The notes under the pieces were generated by a model. It was not told where the DNA came from and ran no database searches. It saw nothing but the letters and a program-made list of their open reading frames with translations. Below are positions 35,139 to 42,891 of a DNA stretch of 64,000 nucleotides, in pieces. The stretch's first letter is position 1. Each line of letters opens with the position of its first letter. The stretch covers positions 18,473 to 82,472 of the forward strand of contig FCOD02000026.1 in the NCBI GenBank assembly GCA_001544655.2. The letters run 5' to 3'. The position numbers and the translations under genes were made by a program. The DNA is from Caballeronia turbans (GTDB taxonomy: Bacteria; Pseudomonadota; Gammaproteobacteria; Burkholderiales; Burkholderiaceae).

Positions 35139-35155
35139 TGGGCACAGCCTTTGCT
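35139..35155 (+). promoter_or_regulatory. Candidate sigma-54 promoter, PfpI operon
   Basis: GGGCACAGCCTTTGCT: GGCAC at 35141-35145, TTGC at 35151-35154, correct GG-N10-GC spacing, 65 bases before the ATG. Confidence 0.65.
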
Positions 35156-35219
35156 GAAAACTCGGGCATGGATTCCGCTCCCCGCGGAACGTTCGAAACA
35201 GCAACAAAGGAGTGTGTTC

Positions 35220-35771
35220 ATGGCCATTTCCCTCAACGGTTGCAAGGTTGCGATTCTCGCCGTCGACGGCTTCGAGCAGGCAGAGCTCGTCGAGCCGCAA
35301 CGCGCGCTCAAGGAAGCCGGTGCGCAGGTGGATGTCGTGTCCCAAAAGCCGGGGCAGATCCAAGGTTTCAAGCACGTCGACAAGGGCGACAAGGTGAACG
35401 TCGATGTCACGCTCGACGCCGTCAACGCCGCCGACTACGACGCGGTCGTGTTGCCGGGCGGCGTCGTGAATGGCGACGCGATCCGGCTCGACGCGAAGGC
35501 GCAGAGTTTCGTGAAGGACGCCGATCAGGCGAAGAAGCCGATCGCGGTGATCTGCCACGGCGGCTGGCTGCCGATTTCGGCGGGCATCGTCGCGGGCCGC
35601 ACGATGACGAGCTGGCCGAGTCTGCAAGACGACATTCGCAACGCGGGCGGCACGTGGGTCGATCAGGAAGTGCAGATCGACGGCAATCTCATCACGAGCC
35701 GCAAGCCCGACGATCTGCCCGCGTTCAACAAGGCGCTGATCGAAGCGCTCGAAAAGACGCGCACCGCGTGA
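35220..35771 (+). CDS. DJ-1/PfpI family protein (YhbO-like)
   Basis: 183 residues. Catalytic cysteine elbow in AVICHGGWLP; N-terminal KVAILAVDGFEQAEL and the DAVVLPGGVVNGDAIR segment are typical. PfpI/YhbO proteins are stress-induced and have been assigned protease, glyoxalase or deglycase roles. Followed by the DUF4142 gene after a short gap, so probably co-transcribed from the sigma-54-like promoter. Confidence 0.92.
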   Translation: MAISLNGCKVAILAVDGFEQAELVEPQRALKEAGAQVDVVSQKPGQIQGFKHVDKGDKVNVDVTLDAVNAADYDAVVLPGGVVNGDAIRLDAKAQSFVKDADQAKKPIAVICHGGWLPISAGIVAGRTMTSWPSLQDDIRNAGGTWVDQEVQIDGNLITSRKPDDLPAFNKALIEALEKTRTA

Positions 35772-35794
35772 TGCATCGCACCGGAGCCAAGCCG

Positions 35795-36352
35795 ATGTCG
35801 AGATCGCTCATTTCACTCACGCGCGCAATCGCGTTGTCGCTCGCCGCCGTGGCTGCGGCGGCGCCTGCCGCGCAGGCACAGACCGAAGGCGCGGCGAGCG
35901 CCGCGCGCAACGAAAAGCTCTCACTCATCGATCAGCAGTTCCTTCAGGACGCCGGTCAGGCAGGCGCGACCGAGCTCGCGGCGAGCAAGCTCGCGCTCAC
36001 GCGCGCGAGCGACCGGCAGGTGTGGGAATTCGCACAGCGAATGATCGTCGATCACACGAAGCTCGCCCGCAATCTCGATGTGCTCGCCAAGCGCCACGGC
36101 ATCACGGCGCCGCCGGCCGCCGATTCTTCGGTGATCGGCAACCTGCAAAATCTCCAGGGCGCCGAGTTCGACAAGGCCTATATTGAAAAGGTAGCCTTGG
36201 ACGGCCATCAGAAGGCCGTTGCGCTGTTCAGGAAGGAGAGCGAAAGCGGCAACGATACTGCCCTGAAGGCGGCGGCGACCAAGGCGTTGCCGGTCATCAG
36301 CCATCACTACGAGATGGCGCAGCAGCTCGCGAAAGCGAAGGCGGCGTCATGA
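35795..36352 (+). CDS. Exported DUF4142 protein
   Basis: 185 residues. Signal peptide (ends APAAQAQ). The mature helical bundle with FLQDAGQAGATELAASKLAL, IVDHTKLARNLD and a final SHHYEMAQQ is the ferritin-like DUF4142 family of periplasmic proteins linked to stress. ATG at 35795 has a GGAG site; 35771 is an alternative start overlapping the PfpI stop. Confidence 0.88.
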   Translation: MSRSLISLTRAIALSLAAVAAAAPAAQAQTEGAASAARNEKLSLIDQQFLQDAGQAGATELAASKLALTRASDRQVWEFAQRMIVDHTKLARNLDVLAKRHGITAPPAADSSVIGNLQNLQGAEFDKAYIEKVALDGHQKAVALFRKESESGNDTALKAAATKALPVISHHYEMAQQLAKAKAAS

Positions 36353-36423
36353 GCATCGCGAACGTCGCCGGGCCCGCGGTTGCTCCCCGTTCACCTTGCC
36401 GCCCCGCTTATGAGGACTCGACC

Positions 36424-36711
36424 ATGCACATCACGTTTGCAGACGAAGCCCCCGTTTATGACGGCGACGACCTCGCCATTCACTTTGCCGCCCTCATCGA
36501 CGGCGAGCCAGTCGTGTGTTCGATCACCGCCGAAGCGCTCGAAGATCATTTCGGCGCGAAGTCGCCACGCGAGGACGATCTGCTCGAGGCCTACGCGCGC
36601 GGCACGGCGCGCATTCGCGCGGTGTGCGCCGAAGTGCTCGACGACAACGGCGGCCAGCCCGCCGTGCTGAGGAGCGGATTGTTCCGCGTCGCCGGCATGG
36701 AGCCCGACTGA
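36424..36711 (+). CDS. DUF1488 protein
   Basis: 95 residues. The pattern VYDGDDLAIHFAALIDGEPVVCSITAEALEDHFGA matches the DUF1488 family of small cytosolic proteins, function unknown. GAGGA ribosome site before the ATG. Between the DUF4142 and glycine-zipper genes on the same strand. Confidence 0.8.
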   Translation: MHITFADEAPVYDGDDLAIHFAALIDGEPVVCSITAEALEDHFGAKSPREDDLLEAYARGTARIRAVCAEVLDDNGGQPAVLRSGLFRVAGMEPD

Positions 36712-36775
36712 GCGGCGCTGGAGGCTCGCCCGCGCGCGACGCATCTCACATCACGCAAGCCAACAAGGAGGGAAC

Positions 36776-37351
36776 ATGTCACTGATCATTGCCGGCCGAT
36801 TCCAGACCTTTCCCGCGGCCGAATCAGCAGCCCAGAAGCTCTTCGCGCAAGGTTTCGTCGAAGAAGACGTGACGCTCTTCTTCGTCAATCCGAGCGGCCA
36901 GCACGCGCGCTTTCCGGTCGGGGGCGATGTCGGCACCGACGCGGGCGCGAGCGCCGCGCCCAAAGGCGCCGGCAAGGGCGTGACGATCGGAGCGGTCGCG
37001 GGTGCGGTCGTGGGCGCTGCGATTTTCGCGGTCTTTCATGCGCCGCTGCTCGTCTCGGTGATCGCGGCCGGCGTCGGCGCGTATGTGGGCTCGCTCGTCG
37101 GCGCAATGTCGCATACGAAAAAGAAGCCGCAAGACGCCGCGCCCGCCGAGGAACCCACGCGTCACGCAGGCGTCCTCGTTGCCGTTCATGTATCGCCGGA
37201 AACGCAGGAGCGGGCCACGACGACGCTGCGCGAGGCGGGCGGCATGGATATCGAGCGTGCGTCGGGACGCTGGAAACAGGGCCGCTGGAGCGACTTCGAC
37301 CCGTTGCAGCCGCCGCATCCGGTAAAGGAGTTCGCGCAGACGCGTGCGTGA
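36776..37351 (+). CDS. Glycine-zipper membrane protein
   Basis: 191 residues. N-terminal alpha/beta part (AAQKLFAQGFVEEDVTLFFVNPSGQHARFPVGGD) resembles general-stress YflT-like modules; the centre has a glycine-zipper hydrophobic stretch (GVTIGAVAGAVVGAAIFAVFHAPLL ... GVGAYVGSLVGAM); the C-terminal part is soluble. Ribosome site AAGGAGGG. Likely inner-membrane stress protein. Confidence 0.7.
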   Translation: MSLIIAGRFQTFPAAESAAQKLFAQGFVEEDVTLFFVNPSGQHARFPVGGDVGTDAGASAAPKGAGKGVTIGAVAGAVVGAAIFAVFHAPLLVSVIAAGVGAYVGSLVGAMSHTKKKPQDAAPAEEPTRHAGVLVAVHVSPETQERATTTLREAGGMDIERASGRWKQGRWSDFDPLQPPHPVKEFAQTRA

Positions 37352-37374
37352 TCGTTTTCACCCCGCGAATGAAA

Positions 37375-37399
37375 AAACGCCCGCTTCCCGCGGGCGTTT
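37375..37399 (+). terminator. Terminator after the PfpI-to-glycine-zipper operon
   Basis: Stem AAACGCCCGC / GCGGGCGTTT with a short TTCC loop, ending the rightward transcript that starts at the 35139 promoter. Confidence 0.8.
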
Positions 37400-37425
37400 G
37401 TGCTGATGCGTTTGCGCCGAACGCG

Positions 37426-37677
37426 TCACACCCACGACGCGTGCGTCCGATCCGGCCGCCTGTTCGCACGCACGCCGCAAGCGGCAGGCAAAACGCGCGC
37501 CTTGCCGGTGCGCGCGGCGGGCGCTTCGCAGAGCGGTCCATATTCCAGGTGAGATGCCTGCGCCGGTTGCGCGTGCATGTCGATAACGCGCTCACGGATG
37601 TGCAAGGTCAGCGCGGATGCCGCGACAGCGACGAGGGTAAGGAACTCGCGATGTGCGAGTCGATTAAGGAATTTCAC
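37426..37677 (-). CDS. Small protein with one hydrophobic segment, unknown
   Basis: 83 residues from a GTG with a good GGGAGAG site. Starts VKFLNRLAHREFLTLVAVAASALTL; the rest is soluble. A sigma-54-like promoter lies 65 bases upstream, back to back with that of the PA2169-like gene, which supports it as a real gene. No family recognised. Confidence 0.5.
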   Translation of the reverse strand: MKFLNRLAHREFLTLVAVAASALTLHIRERVIDMHAQPAQASHLEYGPLCEAPAARTGKARVLPAACGVRANRRPDRTHASWV

Positions 37678-37742
37678 TGTGTTCTCTCCCATTGCCGTGT
37701 TCTGCGCGTCTGGAACCCATGCGCGCTGTTTGCCGAGTCGGC

Positions 37743-37760
37743 AGCAAATCACGTGCCCCT
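37743..37760 (-). promoter_or_regulatory. Candidate sigma-54 promoter, leftward
   Basis: Minus strand GGGCACGTGATTTGCT: GGCACG and TTGCT both match the consensus, GG-N10-GC spacing exact. Confidence 0.65.
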
Positions 37761-37772
37761 GAACACGAAGCG

Positions 37773-37789
37773 CGGGCACGCTGCGTGCG
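37773..37789 (+). promoter_or_regulatory. Candidate sigma-54 promoter, PA2169-like gene
   Basis: GGGCACGCTGCGTGCG: GGCACG exact, GTGC in place of TTGC, GG-N10-GC spacing exact. Its -24 end faces the leftward promoter 18 bases away. Confidence 0.55.
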
Positions 37790-37862
37790 CAATGACTCGG
37801 CGAGCCGCGTCCCGCAGGGAGGCTGCGCAGTGGCAAATATCGAAACTAAAAGGAGGTGTTAT

Positions 37863-38315
37863 ATGAGCACGAACGTCGTATCGGTACTCAACGATCTCGT
37901 CGAAACCTCGAAGGACGGGGAAAAGGGTTTTCTCAAGGCCGCCGAGGATACGCGCGATCCGAGCCTCAAGCTGCTCTTTCAGAATCGCGCGCAGAAGTGC
38001 GCCGAAGGCGCGCGCGAGTTACAGGATGTCGTCGCGCGTCTGGGCGGTAAGCCCGAAACAGGCGGCTCGATGGCCGGCGCGCTGCATCGCGGCTGGGTCG
38101 ATGTAAAGTCGGCCGTGACCGGCCACAGCGACCACGCGATTCTCGCCGAATGCGAGCGTGGCGAAGATGCCGCGAAGAAGAACTACCGCGAGGCGCTGGA
38201 TAAGGATTTGCCTGCCGATATCCGCCAGATCGTCGAGCGTCAGTATCAGGGCGTGGTCGAAAATCACGACCGCATACGCGATCTGCGCGATCAATACGCA
38301 GCCGCGAAGTCCTGA
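37863..38315 (+). CDS. PA2169 family (DUF2383) four-helix-bundle protein
   Basis: 150 residues. Helical bundle with VSVLNDLVETSKDGEKGFLKAAEDT and HAILAECERGEDAAKKNYREAL, the ferritin-like DUF2383 pattern. Strong ribosome site AAAAGGAGG. Members are induced in general stress in several proteobacteria. Confidence 0.9.
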   Translation: MSTNVVSVLNDLVETSKDGEKGFLKAAEDTRDPSLKLLFQNRAQKCAEGARELQDVVARLGGKPETGGSMAGALHRGWVDVKSAVTGHSDHAILAECERGEDAAKKNYREALDKDLPADIRQIVERQYQGVVENHDRIRDLRDQYAAAKS

Positions 38316-38330
38316 AGCATCGACGTAGCA

Positions 38331-38388
38331 GCGGCCCGATGACGAACGGGCCGCATAAAGACAAACGGCCGCGATGCGGCCGTTTTTT
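38331..38388 (+). terminator. Double hairpin terminator
   Basis: GCGGCCCG / CGGGCCGC followed by AAACGGCCGC / GCGGCCGTTTTTT, just after the PA2169-like gene. Confidence 0.8.
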
Positions 38389-38410
38389 CGTCGAGCGTCG
38401 GGCCGACGCC

Positions 38411-38644
38411 TTACTGCGGCTGACCCTTGTCGTTGGTGCCGAGCGCCGAAGCCGCCGCCGCTGCCGACGCGCCCTTCAGCTTGTGCGCCTTGTCCTGCTG
38501 ATGCAGATAGGTGCCCTTCTGCTTCTTCGCGTGGGTGCCGGCGTCCGCGCCGGTCGTGGCCGCATCGGAAGCTGCCTGCGCGAATGCCGCCGTCGAGAAT
38601 GCCAGCGCGAGCGCGCCGATCAATGCCATCTTTTTCGTCTTCAT
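38411..38644 (-). CDS. Small exported protein, Ala/Lys-rich
   Basis: 77 residues: signal peptide (AFAQA), then a hydrophilic Ala/Lys/His-rich part (THAKKQKGTYLHQQDKAHKLKG). Ribosome site AAAAAGGAGC. Burkholderiales often carry such short secreted proteins in stress clusters. A near-match to a -24/-12 promoter upstream has N9 instead of N10 spacing, so it was not called. Confidence 0.65.
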   Translation of the reverse strand: MKTKKMALIGALALAFSTAAFAQAASDAATTGADAGTHAKKQKGTYLHQQDKAHKLKGASAAAAASALGTNDKGQPQ

Positions 38645-38967
38645 GAAGAGCTCCTTTTTGCCGGGGCCTCTGAATGCCGGGCTACTGCGCATTCGAGAGC
38701 CGCCTGTGCAAGTACGGTCCTGAACGGTCGTACTCGTTTTTAAGTTTCGAAGTGCTGCGAGGTGATGCGCACTGCGTGAAGCGTCATGCGTGAACTGCGA
38801 CTGAAGCATCGGGCGATGCGACGCGACCCCATGCCCCCATGCGAGAACCCGCGCTTCGTCCGATTCTTCGCCTGATTGTGGCGAATCGTCGAACCCCGCG
38901 CGGGTTCCGTACTAATGGCACTCAACCGCGGCCCGCCGTGGCGAAGCCGGGCATACGAACTATGCCA

Positions 38968-39309
38968 TTACTTGGCGGCAATTTTAAGATGGTTCTTCAC
39001 GGAAGCAACACCCGAAACGTTCGAGACGACTTCTTCGGCGGCGGTCTTGTCCTCTGCCGAAGGCACCGTGCCCGTCAGCGACACCACGCCCCCATGCGTC
39101 TTGACGTGGATATGCGTGGACTTGACGTTCTTCGCGCCGAGCAATTCGGCCTTGACCTTGGTGGTGATGGCGCTGTCATCGACCTTCTGGCCCATCGACG
39201 TGCCGGAACCGCTCGTCGACGACGCCGCATTCGTTTGTGCGCCGACGTTGAGTGCGAACACCACACATGCGATACCGCCGGCTGCCTTAAGGATTTGAGT
39301 CGTCTTCAT
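38968..39309 (-). CDS. Periplasmic BON-domain protein
   Basis: 113 residues. Signal peptide, then one BON domain: DSAITTKVKAELLGAKNVKSTHIHVKTHGGVVSLTGTVPSAEDKTAAEEVVSNVSGV. OsmY-like stress protein that binds the envelope. Preceded by a nearly perfect sigma-54-like promoter. Confidence 0.9.
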   Translation of the reverse strand: MKTTQILKAAGGIACVVFALNVGAQTNAASSTSGSGTSMGQKVDDSAITTKVKAELLGAKNVKSTHIHVKTHGGVVSLTGTVPSAEDKTAAEEVVSNVSGVASVKNHLKIAAK

Positions 39310-39417
39310 GGCAATACTCCCATTTTTTCGATTTTGGTCTGGCGCCCCGTTCGCCTTTGCGCGAGGCGGCTCTTCGATTACGTCCGCGCCCGTAGCACGC
39401 GGATCGTGAGCCTTCTG

Positions 39418-39435
39418 CCGCAACTTGCGTGCCGG
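39418..39435 (-). promoter_or_regulatory. Candidate sigma-54 promoter, BON gene
   Basis: Minus strand CGGCACGCAAGTTGCG: GGCACG and TTGC exact, GG-N10-GC spacing exact; 111 bases before the ATG. Confidence 0.65.
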
Positions 39436-39685
39436 ATCACATCACCGCGCTCACAAACTTCTCCTGAGGTGCGCTGAACGGACCATGCAGCAAGGCGTTC
39501 GTGCGTGCGCGAACAAATCTTCGACGGTCGAAGAACCGTCTCGCGCAACGCATCTCTCGCGGCCGCAAACCCGCGGTGCTTTTGTCTGAGCGCGTGTAAA
39601 AACTGCGTGAAAGAAGGCTCCTGATTGCTTCGCAAACGTGTAGCGGACGGCCAAAAACGTAGTCGCAACGCGAGCTTGCGCAACG

Positions 39686-39703
39686 TTGGCACGGCCATTG
39701 CTT
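39686..39703 (+). promoter_or_regulatory. Sigma-54 promoter of rpoN
   Basis: TGGCACGGCCATTGCT: full match to TGGCACG-N4-TTGCW with correct GG-N10-GC spacing, 56 bases before the rpoN ATG. Implies positive autoregulation. Confidence 0.8.
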
Positions 39704-39758
39704 TAATGGTTCGCAAACCTGCCCATTACGTATAGAACAATCGAGGATTAGCAAAGCA

Positions 39759-41246
39759 ATGCCGCCTACACTCGAACTCCGCGCGAAGCAAACGCTCGCG
39801 CTCACGCCGCGTCTGCAGCAGTCAGTCCGTCTCCTGCAACTTTCGTCACTGGAGTTCCAGCAAGAACTGCGCAACGCGCTCGATACCAATCCGTTCCTCG
39901 AATACGACGAGTCACAGACCGAAGACAACGCGCTCGGCGCCGACAACGGCAGTTCGATGGGCGAATCGGCGCTCTCGTCGACCGCCACCAGCGACACCAC
40001 CGAGGCGCCGCTCGCGCCCGAAGCAAGCATGGAAAGCGAGCAAAGCGCCGATGCCGGCTCGCGCGAAGATTCGATGAGCGAATTCTCATCCGATCCCTTC
40101 GGCCGCGGCTCGCGCAATGGCGGCGACGGCGAAGGCTCCGATCCCGCCGACTGGGTGCGCATCGAGCCGTCGCTGCATGAAACGCTCCACGACGCGTTGC
40201 GCCTCTATCAGCTGAACGAGCGCGATCGCGCGATTGCGCAACTCATCATCGAAGCGCTCGACGACGACGGCTATCTGCGCCAGGAATTGAGCGAGCTCGC
40301 CAATGTCGTGGAAATCGAGCCCGCGCTGCACGAGGATGAACTCAATATCGCGCTCAAGCTCGTGCAGTCGCTCGACAAGCCGGGCGTCGGCGCGCGCAAC
40401 CTCTCCGAATGCCTCGCGCTGCAGCTCGAAGCGCTCGAAGAGGACACGCCGGGCCGTGCGGTTGCGCTCGAGATCGTCACGCATCATCTGGAGCGTCTCG
40501 CGCGGCGCGAGCAGGCCGAACTGCAAAAAAAGATCGGCTGCAGCGCGGATGAACTGCGCATCGCGTGCGCGCTCGTGCGCCGCCTCGATCCGAAGCCGGG
40601 CGAGAACTACGGCCAGAGCGAGGACAACTACGTGGTGCCCGACGTTATCGTGCGTCAGGTGAAGAAGCAATGGGTCGTGACGATCAACCCGGCCGTGCTG
40701 CCGCGCGCGCGCATCCATCGCATGTATGCAGAGCTTTTCGCGCAATCGGCCGGCGCGAGCCGCTCGCCGCTCGCGCAGCAATTGCAGGAAGCGCGCTGGC
40801 TGATCCGCAACGCGCAGCAGCGTTTCACGACGATCCAGCGCGTCGCCGAATGCATCGTCTCGCATCAGAAGGCGTTCTTCGACTACGGCGAGATCGCGCT
40901 CAAGCCGCTCGTGCTGCGCGATGTCGCCGATGAACTCGGTTTGCACGAATCGACCATCTCGCGCGCGACCGGCAACAAGTATATGGCCACGCCGCGCGGC
41001 ATCTTCGAGTTCAAGCACTTCTTCCCGCGCGAACTGAGCACGGAAAGCGGCGGCACCTGCTCGGCTGCGGCGGTGCGCGCGCTGCTCAAGGAAATGATCT
41101 CGAAGGAGAACACGCGCGATCCGCTGTCCGATGTGAGTCTCGCGAAGATGCTCGCGGATCAGGGCGTGATCGTCGCCCGCCGCACGGTGGCGAAGTATCG
41201 CCATCTGATGAAGGTGCCGCCCGCCGAACTGCGCCGTCAGGCGTGA
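39759..41246 (+). CDS. rpoN: RNA polymerase sigma-54 factor
   Basis: 495 residues. Region I starts LELRAKQTLALTPRLQQSVRLLQLSS and DTNPFLE; an acidic region II; core-binding and helix-turn-helix parts; C-terminal RpoN box ARRTVAKYR. Unlike most genomes, it is not followed by hpf/ptsN, and its own promoter is of the -24/-12 type, so this is probably a second, specialised rpoN copy (inference). It sits amid genes with the same promoter type and two sigma-54 activators. Confidence 0.96.
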   Translation: MPPTLELRAKQTLALTPRLQQSVRLLQLSSLEFQQELRNALDTNPFLEYDESQTEDNALGADNGSSMGESALSSTATSDTTEAPLAPEASMESEQSADAGSREDSMSEFSSDPFGRGSRNGGDGEGSDPADWVRIEPSLHETLHDALRLYQLNERDRAIAQLIIEALDDDGYLRQELSELANVVEIEPALHEDELNIALKLVQSLDKPGVGARNLSECLALQLEALEEDTPGRAVALEIVTHHLERLARREQAELQKKIGCSADELRIACALVRRLDPKPGENYGQSEDNYVVPDVIVRQVKKQWVVTINPAVLPRARIHRMYAELFAQSAGASRSPLAQQLQEARWLIRNAQQRFTTIQRVAECIVSHQKAFFDYGEIALKPLVLRDVADELGLHESTISRATGNKYMATPRGIFEFKHFFPRELSTESGGTCSAAAVRALLKEMISKENTRDPLSDVSLAKMLADQGVIVARRTVAKYRHLMKVPPAELRRQA

Positions 41247-41337
41247 TGCGGCGCGCGCGTCATCGGTTCTCACGCTCTCAAGCGTTCGGCGACGACCCGG
41301 TCAAGCGAGGCGCCTGAGCGACACGAGCGTAATCGCG

Positions 41338-41366
41338 GGCCGTCCGCTTTCGGACGGCCTTTTTTT
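41338..41366 (+). terminator. Terminator after rpoN
   Basis: GGCCGTCCG / CGGACGGCC with a CTTT loop and seven T. Confidence 0.85.
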
Positions 41367-41372
41367 GTCCGG

Positions 41373-42284
41373 TCAGCGCCAGCCCGACGCGCGATGCGTG
41401 CGCTTTCTCGCCGCCGTCGCCGCGAGCTCGGCGCCGAGCAGAAAGACCGCGGCCGAGTAGTAGAGCCACATGAGGATGATCGCGAGCGATCCGGCCGCGC
41501 CGAACATGTTCGCCGTGCCCGCGTGCGCGAGATAGAACGCGAAAAGGCGCTTGCCGCCTTCGAAGAGCAGCGCGGCGGCGGCGGCGCCGAGCGCGGCATC
41601 GCACCAGCGCATGCGCGTCGTCGGCAGGAACTTGAGCAGTACCGTGAAGGCGATCATCAGCACACCGAGCGATATCGCGCGCCGCGTGAGGCCCGACAGG
41701 ACGATGAACGGGCTGCCGTCGCCGAGCACCCAATGCCCGAGTATCTCGACGAGCGCATCGAGTACGAGCAGCACCGCGACGAGCAGCCCCGAACCGACCA
41801 CCAGCCCGAACGACATCAGCCGCACGCGCAGCAGCGTGACGATGCTCTCGCGCGTGCTCACCGCAGGCGTCGGCCAGATGACGTTGAGCGCGCTGTGCAG
41901 CGAGGAGAACGTCGCCGACGCGCCGATTAGCACGCCCGCGACAGAGAGAATCGCCGTGCTGCGCGCGATGTCGGCGTGCCACGCGTTCGCGACGATCGCC
42001 TCCAGCGTGCGGGCGGCGTCCACGCCCACGACACCGCTGATCTCGGCGAAGAGCCGCCCTTGCACGGCATCGGCGCCGAAGAAGACGCTCGCCACCGCGA
42101 TCACGATGACGAGCGTCGGCGCAAGCGAAAACGCCGCGAAGAACGCGATCGCCGCCGAGAACATCAGGCAGTGATCCTGCGACCATTGCGTGATCGGATC
42201 GACGACCCAGGAAAGCCAGCCGAAACGCGACGTGCGGCCCGAGGCGACGGGCGCGGACTGAGGGGCGGAGACGTCCTGGTCCAT
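41373..42284 (-). CDS. YihY/BrkB family membrane protein
   Basis: 303 residues with six hydrophobic segments. Typical BrkB-type motifs: AAIAFFAAFSLAPTLVIVIAVA near the N terminus and FEGGKRLFAFYLAH and SLAIILMWLYYSAAVFLLGAEL near the end. Often misnamed ribonuclease BN; true function unknown. No sigma-54-like promoter seen. Confidence 0.88.
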   Translation of the reverse strand: MDQDVSAPQSAPVASGRTSRFGWLSWVVDPITQWSQDHCLMFSAAIAFFAAFSLAPTLVIVIAVASVFFGADAVQGRLFAEISGVVGVDAARTLEAIVANAWHADIARSTAILSVAGVLIGASATFSSLHSALNVIWPTPAVSTRESIVTLLRVRLMSFGLVVGSGLLVAVLLVLDALVEILGHWVLGDGSPFIVLSGLTRRAISLGVLMIAFTVLLKFLPTTRMRWCDAALGAAAAALLFEGGKRLFAFYLAHAGTANMFGAAGSLAIILMWLYYSAAVFLLGAELAATAARKRTHRASGWR

Positions 42285-42353
42285 CGGCGGGGAGCGCGAG
42301 CGCGGCTTGAAGTGTCAATCGACGATGTTAGCGCCGCGCTGCGAACCGTGTGT

Positions 42354-42386
42354 AAAAAACGGCGCGCTCCGTGGGAAGCGCGCCGC
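42354..42386 (-). terminator. Terminator of the acidic protein gene
   Basis: Minus strand AGCGGCGCGCT / AGCGCGCCG followed by a TTTTTT run (complement of 42354-42359). Confidence 0.8.
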
Positions 42387-42412
42387 TTTCGTGTTGCGCT
42401 CTGCAGTACGTG

Positions 42413-42757
42413 TCAGGGCTGGTCGGCGGCCGGGTCGGCGTCTTCGTCGGCGAGACTGCGGGTTTCATCCTCGACTTCGTCGGGGAGGATATCGGAGTCG
42501 GCCTCCAGATTGTTGTCGCCGTCCGCCGACGCGCTTTCGCCAGTGCCGAAGCGGTCCGTATCGCTGGCTAGCTCCGCCTTGGACTGGCCGAGCGCGTGCG
42601 CGTCCAGCTCATCTTCGATGTCGCCGGGATAGCGCTTTTCGCCCTGCACGTCCGACCCGCTGTCCGACGAGTCGCTCGGGCCGAGTGCTCCGGTGCCGTG
42701 CCCCTTGCCGTATTCCGCGCCGTCGTCTTCGGGCGGGTTCAATGTGCTTCCACTCAT
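42413..42757 (-). CDS. Disordered acidic protein
   Basis: 114 residues, nearly all polar, strongly acidic, no helix-forming hydrophobic core; ends in DEDADPAADQP. Second ATG of two adjacent ones is used since AAGGAGG is then properly spaced. Such hydrophilic low-complexity proteins are common in osmotic and desiccation responses (inference). Sigma-54-like promoter upstream; own terminator. Confidence 0.65.
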   Translation of the reverse strand: MSGSTLNPPEDDGAEYGKGHGTGALGPSDSSDSGSDVQGEKRYPGDIEDELDAHALGQSKAELASDTDRFGTGESASADGDNNLEADSDILPDEVEDETRSLADEDADPAADQP

Positions 42758-42789
42758 CATGACCTCCTTCGATCGTGTCCGTGATGAAT

Positions 42790-42807
42790 CCGCAAATCCC
42801 GTTCCGC
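42790..42807 (-). promoter_or_regulatory. Candidate sigma-54 promoter, acidic protein
   Basis: Minus strand CGGAACGGGATTTGCG: one mismatch in GGCACG, TTGC exact, GG-N10-GC spacing exact; 35 bases before the ATG. Confidence 0.55.
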
Positions 42808-42830
42808 GACCGTTCCGGAGCGACGCATGA

Positions 42831-42861
42831 AAAACCCCGCGCTTCTTTCGAGGCGCGGGGC
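42831..42861 (-). terminator. Terminator of otsA
   Basis: Stem CCCCGCGC / GCGCGGGG followed on the minus strand by TTTTTC. Confidence 0.85.
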
Positions 42862-42891
42862 TCTGAGTGCGTGACGACGTTCAGTACGGAT

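Larger units (their letters stand above)
39310..39758. other. Divergent control region of the BON gene and rpoN
   Basis: 449 bases with a sigma-54-like promoter in each direction (39420 leftward, 39687 rightward). A near-palindrome GTTCG-N8-CGAAC at 39498-39515 is a possible activator site. No coding frame. Confidence 0.55.

Noticed and set aside
38645-38730. Sigma-54 promoter for the gene at 38411-38644
   Set aside because: The minus-strand sequence AGGACCGTACTTGCAC has GG-N9-GC, one base short of the required spacing.
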